Positions 1 to 6,539 of a stretch of 14,113 nt of DNA are shown in pieces. The DNA lies in contig JAZLBZ010000006.1 of the NCBI GenBank assembly GCA_045613945.1, positions 1 through 14,113 of the forward strand, in the 5' to 3' direction. The position numbers were made by a program, and so were the translations under genes. A model generated the notes under the pieces. The model searched no databases, was not told the DNA's origin, and saw only the letters and a list, made by a program, of their open reading frames with translations. Each line of letters begins with the position of its first letter. The first letter of the stretch is position 1. Source of the stretch: HGM04593 sp045613945 (lineage in GTDB: Bacteria > Bacteroidota > Bacteroidia > Bacteroidales > Bacteroidaceae).

Positions 1-1335
1 TACATCAAACGCGAGATGGAGAACCTCTCTTTTCGTTACCGCTGTCCGCGCGACTATGCATATATTGAGGAGCAACTTGCCAAGGAACAGAAAGAGCGCA
101 GCCAGGGACTGAAGGCATTCCTCTTTGAGATTGAACGCCTGCTTGAGAATAACGACATTCTGATGGCGCGCACCGAGGTGTATTCACGTGGCCCTTACAG
201 CGCTTGGCGCAAGATGAACAGCAGCGGCTGCGACTTTAAGCATGTCGAGGGCAAATACTACATACGTATCATCTACCCGAATACACACGACTACTCCGAG
301 AAGGATATGAGCCTGAAGATATACTCAATCCTCACCGACCGTTTCAAGGAGAAACCCGGCAGTGTGGCAAACTACATTGACTCGCCAAAGGAGAACGGCT
401 ACCAGAGTTACCACGTGAAACTGCTCACTCCGCAGGGAACATGGGAAGAGGTGCATATTTCATCGGAGCGAATGATACGCAAGTCGCAGTTCGGCTGTAT
501 TGCTGAGAGTACCGAGACCAATATCACCAACTGGCTCGAGAAGTTCAAGCATGTGTTGCAGGAGATGGCAACCCGCGGTAAGGAGGTTGAGTACATGGAT
601 GGTGTGACATCGTCGTTCTACAATGATGACATCGAGGCATATACCCCCGACGGCAAGGGCATTATCCTGCCAAAGGGCGCAACTGCGCTCGACTTCGCCT
701 TTGAGATACACAGCGAACTCGGCCTGCACGCCCACTATGCCCGCATCAACGGCCAGTTATCTTCGGTTAAGACCGAACTTGAGCGTGGCGATGTGGTGCA
801 GATTGGCACGAACGAGAGTATAACCCCCAAACGCGACTGGCTTGATCATGTGTCGACATTCAAGGCCAAATCGCACATAAACAATTTCCTCAACAAGCAG
901 CGCAAGTTGCAGTTCTGCCGTTGCGAGCATTGCCGTCCGTTGCCGGGTGATGAGGTCATCGGTTTCAAGAATACCGATGGTACAACTTCCATCCACCGTC
1001 GCGACTGCAAGGTGGCAATACGTCTGGCGTCGCAACGTGGCGATGATATCGTTGCCGTGAACTTTGAGGAGGACCGTGAATTCCTCTATCCCGTGAAGAT
1101 TGACATTGTGGTAATTGACCGCAATCACTTGCTCATAGACCTCATTGACTGCATTACCAACAAGTTGCAGTTGTCGTTGACACGCATATCGACCGAGAGT
1201 CATGATTCCATTGGCTATTGCTCAATGGAGTTTCCGGTGCACTCTTCGGCCGAGTTGCAGGAGGTTATAGACAGCATTTCGCGCATTGATGGTGTTGAGG
1301 AGGTGAAACAGAGTGTAGAAACAGATAATCAATAA
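1..1335 (+). CDS. RelA/SpoT-family (p)ppGpp enzyme, 5'-truncated by window
   Basis: The reading frame is open from base 1 and ATG-16 is internal, so the gene starts left of the window and its N-terminal HD hydrolase domain is not visible. What remains is the nucleotidyltransferase (synthetase) domain at about nt 160-470 (GYQSYH at nt 400-417), a TGS domain at about nt 630-830 (TPDG...LPKGATALDFAFEIH), a Cys/His patch at nt 916-1010 (CRCEHCRPLPGDEV, then HRRDC) and a C-terminal ACT domain at about nt 1090-1310. This is the order of a long ribosome-associated RSH enzyme that makes and/or degrades the alarmone (p)ppGpp. The synthetase core is divergent. The segment that in active enzymes reads like DLRALRVI is here GKYYIRII, so the catalytic Asp aligns with Gly (nt 250-252), and the usual EIQIRT motif reads EVHISS, keeping the Glu. 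I infer a mainly hydrolytic, SpoT-like member; this needs the missing N-terminus. The lipoprotein gene follows after 22 bp. Confidence 0.9.
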   Translation, partial: YIKREMENLSFRYRCPRDYAYIEEQLAKEQKERSQGLKAFLFEIERLLENNDILMARTEVYSRGPYSAWRKMNSSGCDFKHVEGKYYIRIIYPNTHDYSEKDMSLKIYSILTDRFKEKPGSVANYIDSPKENGYQSYHVKLLTPQGTWEEVHISSERMIRKSQFGCIAESTETNITNWLEKFKHVLQEMATRGKEVEYMDGVTSSFYNDDIEAYTPDGKGIILPKGATALDFAFEIHSELGLHAHYARINGQLSSVKTELERGDVVQIGTNESITPKRDWLDHVSTFKAKSHINNFLNKQRKLQFCRCEHCRPLPGDEVIGFKNTDGTTSIHRRDCKVAIRLASQRGDDIVAVNFEEDREFLYPVKIDIVVIDRNHLLIDLIDCITNKLQLSLTRISTESHDSIGYCSMEFPVHSSAELQEVIDSISRIDGVEEVKQSVETDNQ

Positions 1336-1357
1336 AAACATTTACAGACAATATCTT

Positions 1358-2587
1358 ATGAAAAGAACCTTACTTATGACTATGGTTGCGGCGGCGCTTT
1401 CATTCACTGCCTGCAACGACGACAGTTCACAATTTGCGAATCCCGCGATACCCGATTTTGACCTTTCGCGTGCTACGTTCCCCGAGGATGACGGCTCACC
1501 GGTGGTTCCCGGCAAGACACTTCCCGAAAATGTGGCAAGGCTATTGGTAAATGTCAATGCCGTTGAGGCAACCGACACGCTTGGCCGTGCGAACATCACC
1601 CCCGAGCAGTATGCCGAAATCAAGGCTTTTGCCGATAAACTTGTGGAGGGAACAACAACACAGTACGATGCTTTTATAAAATGTTATGAGTGGGTTAGCC
1701 AGAACGTGGAATATGCGTTGAGCGACAATGACCCATACGCCGTTTTCATCAACCGCAAGGCTGTGTGCCAGGGTTATGCAAATCTGTTATTTATTATGCT
1801 CCACAGCCAGGGCATACCGGCTTGTGTGGTAAACGGATTCCATAGTTCAATTGGCGGACACGCCTGGAACTATGCCTGCCCCGACGGCAAGTGGTATGTT
1901 GCCGACCCCACAAACCCTTGGGATGGCGGTCCTTGGAGATATAAAAACTGGGGTTTATATTCACATCTCCTTGTAATGTCGCTTGATATTGTTCTCTACA
2001 GGGAGCAAGGCTGCTGGTTCGATTTCAACGGTGGTAACTTCAATCTCTGTAGGGTTGTGGAAGGCGAGTCGTCGTTCACCGTTCCTTTCAGTGCTGCCGG
2101 TTATCAGGTAGCATCGTTCAACCCAACAGTGCCCCTTCCATCATCAATCAAGGAGATATACATCGGCAAGAACATCAAGTCACTTGGCGAGAGCCCCGTG
2201 GGTCTTTCTGTGAATGCACCCAATTTGGAGTATGTAAACATTGACCCGGCCAATGCAACTTTCGCAAGTTACATGGGTGCCGTTTATCGCAGAAATGGCA
2301 GTGACCTCGACTTGCTCTACATTCCGGCAGCAATGAAGTGTCTGGAACTTATGCCAATGGAGACAATCTACAAGAATACCGTATATTTCCACGATGGTAT
2401 AGAGGTGCTCATCATCGCGCCGGGAACAAAGAAGATTGAGGCATGGGGTATTGAGCGTTGTCCTAACCTGAAGGTAGCATATGTGCCCGAGGGTGTCGAG
2501 ATTGCAAAGAATGCTTTTGCCGATGTTCACCCCGATTTCCAGATTATTCGTGGCGACTATACGAATATCCCAGAGGTGAGGGAGTAA
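1358..2587 (+). CDS. transglutaminase-like lipoprotein with BspA-type leucine-rich tail
   Basis: This is a 409-residue exported protein. The N-terminus is a lipoprotein signal (two basic residues, hydrophobic core, lipobox ending FTAC with the acylated Cys at residue 19), so it should be anchored to the cell envelope, probably on the outer membrane. Residues about 85-190 form a transglutaminase/protease-like domain with the full triad: Cys137 in AVCQGYA, His168 in GGHAWNY and Asp183 in VADPTNP. Proteins of this group act as peptidases or amidases as often as crosslinkers, so the substrate is unknown. Residues about 240-400 contain irregular repeats (IKEIYIG, LEYVNID, LKVAYVPEGV) typical of BspA-like leucine-rich repeats, which usually mediate binding. 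The gene follows the RSH gene by 22 bp and precedes the small lipoprotein by 17 bp, so the three may be co-transcribed. A surface peptide-acting enzyme is plausible; the specificity cannot be read. Confidence 0.85.
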   Translation: MKRTLLMTMVAAALSFTACNDDSSQFANPAIPDFDLSRATFPEDDGSPVVPGKTLPENVARLLVNVNAVEATDTLGRANITPEQYAEIKAFADKLVEGTTTQYDAFIKCYEWVSQNVEYALSDNDPYAVFINRKAVCQGYANLLFIMLHSQGIPACVVNGFHSSIGGHAWNYACPDGKWYVADPTNPWDGGPWRYKNWGLYSHLLVMSLDIVLYREQGCWFDFNGGNFNLCRVVEGESSFTVPFSAAGYQVASFNPTVPLPSSIKEIYIGKNIKSLGESPVGLSVNAPNLEYVNIDPANATFASYMGAVYRRNGSDLDLLYIPAAMKCLELMPMETIYKNTVYFHDGIEVLIIAPGTKKIEAWGIERCPNLKVAYVPEGVEIAKNAFADVHPDFQIIRGDYTNIPEVRE

Positions 2588-2604
2588 CTGAAGTTTGAGT
2601 TGAT

Positions 2605-2844
2605 ATGAAAAAAATGCTTGCCTTCGTTTTGCTACTTGCTACAATGAACGCCTTTGTGGCCTGCTCTTCAAATCCTGCAATTGAGGCTGCCGAGGAGTTT
2701 TTGGAGCATCCTACGGTAGAAAACCTCATTAAGATAGAAAAACTGGAGGGTTCTTTGAGTGCTGAGGAAATTGAGGAGTACAAAGAGTGGTGCGATGAAA
2801 ACCGTGAGGATATTGCAGAAGCCACAGGACAGATTATTGATTGA
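2605..2844 (+). CDS. small lipoprotein, function unknown
   Basis: A 79-residue protein starting MKKML. It has a hydrophobic signal segment and a lipobox-like FVAC, placing the lipidated Cys at residue 20. The mature part (about 60 residues) is strongly acidic, rich in Glu and predicted helical (runs such as AEEFLEHPTVENLIKIEKL and SAEEIEEYKEW), with no catalytic motif that I recognise. It starts 17 bp after the transglutaminase lipoprotein and ends 16 bp before a strong palindromic terminator, so it is probably the last gene of that unit. A partner or chaperone role for the larger lipoprotein is only a guess from position. Confidence 0.75.
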   Translation: MKKMLAFVLLLATMNAFVACSSNPAIEAAEEFLEHPTVENLIKIEKLEGSLSAEEIEEYKEWCDENREDIAEATGQIID

Positions 2845-2860
2845 TAGTACCGAGGTGATA

Positions 2861-2904
2861 GATACCAAAAAAGCAGTGAACGCGTTCACTGCTTTTTTGG
2901 TATC
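2861..2904. terminator. bidirectional intrinsic terminator (perfect 44-bp palindrome)
   Basis: Two 22-base arms are exactly complementary with no spacer. The GC-containing core (GCAGTGAACGCGTTCACTGC) is flanked by an A6 run on the left and a T6 run on the right, so a transcript from either side forms a hairpin followed by a U-rich stretch. It lies between the small lipoprotein gene (plus) and aroE (minus), which converge here. Confidence 0.88.
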
Positions 2905-2946
2905 TTCTTGATTTGTTTTTACGTGATTTATTGCTACTTGCTTCGT

Positions 2947-2985
2947 GGGAAATTTGGAATCAGAGCCTCTGATTCCAAATTTCCC
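2947..2985. repeat. perfect inverted repeat overlapping the 3' end of aroE
   Basis: Two 18-base arms (2947-2964 and 2968-2985) are perfectly complementary around a 3-base loop, and pairing continues outward with wobbles. The right arm encodes the last residues of AroE (WEIWN) and the left arm includes its stop codon (2960-2962). No T-run follows on either strand, so it is not a standard terminator. It may be a 3'-end stabilising RNA hairpin on the aroE transcript, upstream of the real terminator at 2861-2904. Confidence 0.7.
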
Positions 2986-3712
2986 ATGAGGCAAGCGCCT
3001 GCAGGTACCACATCTCGTAGCCGCTTTTGGTTACTGCGCCTTGTGCCGCTCCTTTTTGCAGGAACAGGGTGTTCTCGGGGTTGTAGACAATGTCGTATAG
3101 CAAGTGGTTGCAGCCAATGAGTGAGTAGGGGATATCGGGGCATTGGTCGACGCCGTGTCCCACCATTCCAAGTGGTGTGCAGTTGACAATGACTGTGTGG
3201 CTCTCCATAATCCCCGGTGTGATATCCTCGTATGCAATGGCCGTTCCGCTCGCCTTGCGCGATACCTGCTGCACTTCAAGGCCCAGTTGCTCAAGAGCAT
3301 AGACAATGGCCTTTGATGCTCCGCCGGTGCCAAGTACCAGCGCCTTCTTGTGGCTGTCGCAAAGCAAAGGCTCAATGGAGCGCGAGAATCCAATTACATC
3401 GCTGTTATACCCCCACAACTGTGCCTTGCCCTCACTGTTGCGCGTCACCTTTACCACGTTCACTGCGTTGATGGCCTTTGCCTCGTCGCTGATGCCTGCA
3501 AGGTGCTGCATGACGTTCAGTTTGTGTGGGATGGTAACGTTGAAACCGCAAAGTTCGGGGTGCTGCTCAATGATGCGTGGCAGTTGGTCGGTACTCTCAA
3601 TCTCAAATGGGATGTAGCGGGCGTCAATGCCTTCGTCCTGGAACTTCTTGTTGAAGAATGCCGGTGATGCCGACTGTGCAAGCGGATAACCAATTATTCC
3701 GTATTTTTTCAT
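2960..3712 (-). CDS. aroE: shikimate dehydrogenase
   Basis: A 250-residue NADPH-dependent enzyme that reduces 3-dehydroshikimate to shikimate in the cytosolic pathway to chorismate. Visible motifs: SASPAF near the N-terminus (substrate-binding Ser pair, residues 14-16), NVTIPHK with the catalytic Lys at residue 64, NSD with the paired Asp at residue 105, the dinucleotide-binding loop GTGGASKA at 128-135, NCTPLGM, and a C-terminal helix (YLQALASWEIW). The start chosen is MKKYGIIG at 3712. The same frame is open for 62 more residues upstream, but these lie inside menG and match nothing in the family. The ATG overlaps the menG stop as ATGA, a classic translational-coupling arrangement. It is the last gene of the phoH-purC-menG-aroE block. 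Chorismate also feeds menaquinone synthesis, which fits its menG neighbour. Confidence 0.96.
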   Translation of the reverse strand: MKKYGIIGYPLAQSASPAFFNKKFQDEGIDARYIPFEIESTDQLPRIIEQHPELCGFNVTIPHKLNVMQHLAGISDEAKAINAVNVVKVTRNSEGKAQLWGYNSDVIGFSRSIEPLLCDSHKKALVLGTGGASKAIVYALEQLGLEVQQVSRKASGTAIAYEDITPGIMESHTVIVNCTPLGMVGHGVDQCPDIPYSLIGCNHLLYDIVYNPENTLFLQKGAAQGAVTKSGYEMWYLQALASWEIWNQRL

Positions 3713-4443
3713 TTTGTTGCAAGATAGAATGTACATACTCCACCAGTGAAACGGTGAAATTCGACTTCGCTGAAACCGGCTCGCTTTAATGCACTCTGTA
3801 GTACTTCGCCCTGCGGGAACGCCGCAATGGAGTCGGGGAGGTATCTGTAGGCTTTTGTGTCCTTCGAGAACAGCCTGCCAATCAATGGCATAATGCATTT
3901 TGCATAGATGGGGAACAACTGTTTCATTGGGAACTTTACCGGTGTCGACAATTCAAGGATTGCCAGATGCCCGCCCTTGCGCAGCACGCGCTGCATCTCG
4001 CCCAAAGCCTTGTCAAGTTCCTGAAAATTCCTTATTCCGAACGATGATGTTACGGCATCGAAACTCTCATCGGGGTAGGTGAGGGCGGTGCAGTCCTCCT
4101 TTTCAAAGGTGATGCTTGTTACACCGCGTTTCCTGCACTTCTCGCGTGCGACCTGCATCATGCCTTCCGAGATGTCGCAGCCAATGATGCTCTCGGGCTT
4201 GAGTATCTTGTCAATGAGCAGTGCCAGGTCGCCGGTACCTGTGGCGATGTCGAGCACCTTGCGCGGAGCAAAGGGCTTTAAAGCGGATATGGCGCGTTTG
4301 CGCCATATCCTGTCTATATTCATTGATGCAACATAGTTGAACCTGTCGTACTCGGGCGCAATGTTGTCGAACATCTCTTCAATCTGTTCGGCCTTCTCGC
4401 CCTCGCTTCGGTAAGGTTTTACCTCCTCGTGCTTGTAACTCAT
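3709..4443 (-). CDS. menG: demethylmenaquinone methyltransferase (UbiE/MenG family)
   Basis: A class I SAM-dependent C-methyltransferase that converts demethylmenaquinone to menaquinone, the last step of quinone synthesis in most anaerobic Bacteroidetes. From the chosen start the protein has 244 residues. FDNIAPEYDRFN (25-36) is a family signature, VLDIATGTGD (63-72) is SAM motif I, CDISEGMM follows near 89-96, and SSFGIRNF (133-140) matches the usual FGxRN motif. An earlier in-frame ATG at 4464 would add seven residues, but it lies within a dispersed repeat (4460-4490), and the family normally begins near MSYKHEEVKPY, so 4443 is preferred. The stop overlaps the aroE start by 4 bp. In organisms that make ubiquinone the same family serves both quinones; here menaquinone is the expected product. 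Confidence 0.93.
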   Translation of the reverse strand: MSYKHEEVKPYRSEGEKAEQIEEMFDNIAPEYDRFNYVASMNIDRIWRKRAISALKPFAPRKVLDIATGTGDLALLIDKILKPESIIGCDISEGMMQVAREKCRKRGVTSITFEKEDCTALTYPDESFDAVTSSFGIRNFQELDKALGEMQRVLRKGGHLAILELSTPVKFPMKQLFPIYAKCIMPLIGRLFSKDTKAYRYLPDSIAAFPQGEVLQSALKRAGFSEVEFHRFTGGVCTFYLATK

Positions 4444-4459
4444 ACAGTTTGGTTTAGTT

Positions 4460-4490
4460 GTCATTCTGAACGTAGTGAAGAATCTCCGGG
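4460..4490. repeat. dispersed intergenic repeat of the ATTCTTC...TCAGAATGAC type
   Basis: On the minus strand the segment reads GGAGATTCTTC, then ACTACG, then TTCAGAATGAC. I recognise this as a variant of a short repeat found between genes in many unrelated bacteria, including Bacteroidetes. ATTCT and AGAAT within it can pair as a small hairpin. It sits in the purC-menG gap and contains the rejected upstream ATG of menG. Only one copy is visible in this window. Confidence 0.6.
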
Positions 4491-4493
4491 AGT

Positions 4494-5438
4494 TTATCCA
4501 AGATAGTTCTTTACGTTCTGTTCAATGCGGGCGTTGATATCCTCGCACTCCTCCTTCACGAACTTCTCGCCGGTGATGTTCTCATAGAGTTCGATGTAGC
4601 GGTTGCTGATGCTCTCTACAATCTCGTCGGTCATTTCGGGAACCTGCTGTCCCTCTTTGCCCTGGAAATTGTTCTCCATGAGCCACTCGCGCACGAACTC
4701 TTTAGAGAGCTGCTTCTGTGGCTCGCCCTTCTCGAACTTCTCCTCGTAGCCCTCAGAGTAGAAATAACGGCTGCTGTCGGGGGTGTGAATCTCGTCCATC
4801 AGATATATTGTGCCGTTGTGCTTGCCGAACTCGTACTTTGTGTCAACAAGAATAAGGCCGCGCTCGGCTGCAATCTCTGTACCGCGCTGGAAAAGGGCAA
4901 GTGTGTACTTCTCGAGCAATGCATACTCCTCGGGGGTTGCAAGGCCCTGTGCAAGAATCTCCTCCTTTGAGATGTCGGCATCGTGCTCACCAATCTCGGC
5001 TTTTGTTGTTGGGGTGATGATGGGCTGTGGGAACTTCTGGTTCTCCTTCATGCCCTCGGGGAGCTGCACGCCGCAAATCTCGCGAACGCCGCTCTTGTAG
5101 GCACGCCATGCCGAGCCGCAAAGGTATCCGCGTACAATCATCTCAACAGGGAATCCCTCGCACATTACACCAACGGTAACCATTGGGTCGGGGGTGGCGA
5201 GTTTCCAGTTTGGAACGATGTCGGCTGTTGCATCAAGGAACTTTGCTGCAATCTGGTTCAGCATCTGGCCCTTGAAGGGGATGCCTTTGGGGAGTACAAC
5301 GTCGAATGCCGAGATGCGGTCTGTTGCTACCATCACCAGTTTGTCATCGCCAACGGTGTAAACGTCGCGAACTTTACCGTGATAAACGCTTTTCTGGTTC
5401 TCGAAATTGAAATCTGTGTTTGTTAATGCTTTTGCCAT
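4494..5438 (-). CDS. purC: phosphoribosylaminoimidazole-succinocarboxamide (SAICAR) synthase
   Basis: A 314-residue ATP-dependent ligase joining aspartate to CAIR to give SAICAR in de novo purine synthesis. Signature segments are GKVRDVY (21-27, nucleotide-binding loop), TDRISAFDV (39-47), the long motif EMIVRGYLCGSAWRAY (99-114), LVDTKYEFG (197-205) and MDEIHTPDSSRYF (214-226). The length fits the longer (about 300-residue) bacterial and yeast-like form rather than the roughly 240-residue E. coli form. The start MAKALTNTDF is the only sensible Met before the first conserved block. It lies 28 bp downstream of phoH and 50 bp upstream of menG, consistent with one operon. Confidence 0.97.
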   Translation of the reverse strand: MAKALTNTDFNFENQKSVYHGKVRDVYTVGDDKLVMVATDRISAFDVVLPKGIPFKGQMLNQIAAKFLDATADIVPNWKLATPDPMVTVGVMCEGFPVEMIVRGYLCGSAWRAYKSGVREICGVQLPEGMKENQKFPQPIITPTTKAEIGEHDADISKEEILAQGLATPEEYALLEKYTLALFQRGTEIAAERGLILVDTKYEFGKHNGTIYLMDEIHTPDSSRYFYSEGYEEKFEKGEPQKQLSKEFVREWLMENNFQGKEGQQVPEMTDEIVESISNRYIELYENITGEKFVKEECEDINARIEQNVKNYLG

Positions 5439-5466
5439 TGTATTTTTGTTTTAAGTTATTGCTTTG

Positions 5467-6444
5467 TCAATCGTTCTTGCTTTTTTTCTCTGCCGCTCTC
5501 TCAGCAGTTTGTTTCTCGTGTTTCTCGTATGCCTCGACAATGCGCGTCACTAGTTTGTGGCGTACAATGTCCTTCTTTGTGAGTGTCACAAAGCCAATGC
5601 CTGGCACGCCATTGAGCACGCGCTGCGCGTGCATCAGTCCCGATGCATTGCTCTGTGGCAGGTCAATCTGTGTTAGGTCGCCGGTGATAATCATCTTTGT
5701 GTTGTTGCCCATGCGGGTGAGGAACATCTTAATCTGCTGCGGGGTGGTGTTCTGCGCCTCGTCAAGTATTACCACTGCGTCGTTGAGCGTGCGGCCGCGC
5801 ATGAAGGCGAGCGGTGCAATCTGTATCACGTTGCTGTCCATGTGCTCCTTTAGTTTTGCCAGGGGGATCATATCCTCAAGCGCATCGTAGAGGGGCTGCA
5901 GGTAGGGGTCAATCTTGTCGCGCATATCACCGGGCAGAAATCCAAGTTTCTCGCCGGCTTCAACAGCGGGGCGGCTGAGGATTATTTTCCTTATCTCGCG
6001 GTTCTTCAATGCCTTCACGGCAAGCGCTATTGCGGTGTAGGTCTTTCCTGTTCCGGCGGGGCCCACAGCAAACACCATGTCGTTCTTCTTGTACTCCTCG
6101 ACAAGACGGCACTGGTTCTCGGTGCGTGGGTATATTGGGCGGCCGTTAATGTTGTAGACAATGACATTGCTGTCGCTGCCCTTATCGCCGCGCTTCCCGT
6201 TCACTGCGTCAATTATTGCCTCTTCGTTGAGGCTGTTGTATTTGTTGCAGTACTCCTTGAGCAGGTCAATGACCCTGCCAAAGCGCTCTAGTTCATCGTC
6301 ATCGCCTAATGCCTTTATGATGTTGTCGCGTGCAACAATGCGGAGCTTGGGGTGCAGTTTCTTGAGCATCTGCAGGTGTATGTTTCCCGCTCCGTAGAAA
6401 CCGACGGGGTCAATGCCGTCGAGTATGAAATGGCGTTCTATCAT
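5467..6444 (-). CDS. phoH: PhoH-like P-loop ATPase
   Basis: A 325-residue cytosolic ATPase of the PhoH family, which resembles the N-terminal half of a superfamily 1 helicase and has been linked to RNA metabolism and stress responses; the exact substrate is unsettled. An N-terminal domain (about residues 1-100) precedes the PhoH core: Walker A GPAGTGKT at 128-135, LSRPAVEAGEKLGFLPGD at 156-173, Walker B VVILDEAQN at 224-232, and ITGDLTQIDLP further on as a conserved helicase-like motif. The C-terminus is a charged tail (EKHEKQTAERAAEKK). It is the first gene of the phoH-purC-menG-aroE block. Its 95-bp upstream region contains a hairpin (6474-6497). Confidence 0.95.
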   Translation of the reverse strand: MIERHFILDGIDPVGFYGAGNIHLQMLKKLHPKLRIVARDNIIKALGDDDELERFGRVIDLLKEYCNKYNSLNEEAIIDAVNGKRGDKGSDSNVIVYNINGRPIYPRTENQCRLVEEYKKNDMVFAVGPAGTGKTYTAIALAVKALKNREIRKIILSRPAVEAGEKLGFLPGDMRDKIDPYLQPLYDALEDMIPLAKLKEHMDSNVIQIAPLAFMRGRTLNDAVVILDEAQNTTPQQIKMFLTRMGNNTKMIITGDLTQIDLPQSNASGLMHAQRVLNGVPGIGFVTLTKKDIVRHKLVTRIVEAYEKHEKQTAERAAEKKSKND

Positions 6445-6473
6445 CTATTGTTTTCCAAGTCTTTTAATTAGGC

Positions 6474-6497
6474 GCGAAGATAACCATTTATCTTCGC
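6474..6497 (-). terminator. hairpin between hydrogenase and phoH genes, possible terminator
   Basis: Arms GCGAAGATA and TATCTTCGC are perfectly complementary (9 bp) around a 6-base loop. It is 43 bp downstream of the hydrogenase stop and 30 bp upstream of the phoH start, both on the minus strand. The bases after it on the minus strand (GCCTAATTAAAA) are not U-rich, so intrinsic termination is doubtful. It could instead be a leader hairpin of the phoH mRNA. Confidence 0.4.
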
Positions 6498-6539
6498 TTG
6501 GCAAAATTTTAGAAACTGTTTGAAATTTATTTCGCTATC

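Noticed and set aside
757..1203. Long minus-strand open frame opposite the RelA/SpoT gene
   Set aside because: The plus-strand TGS and ACT domains explain this region; the antisense frame resembles nothing and has no start context.
3713..3898. A 62-residue N-terminal extension of AroE
   Set aside because: It overlaps the end of menG out of frame and has no family match; MKKYGIIG at 3712 is the standard AroE beginning.
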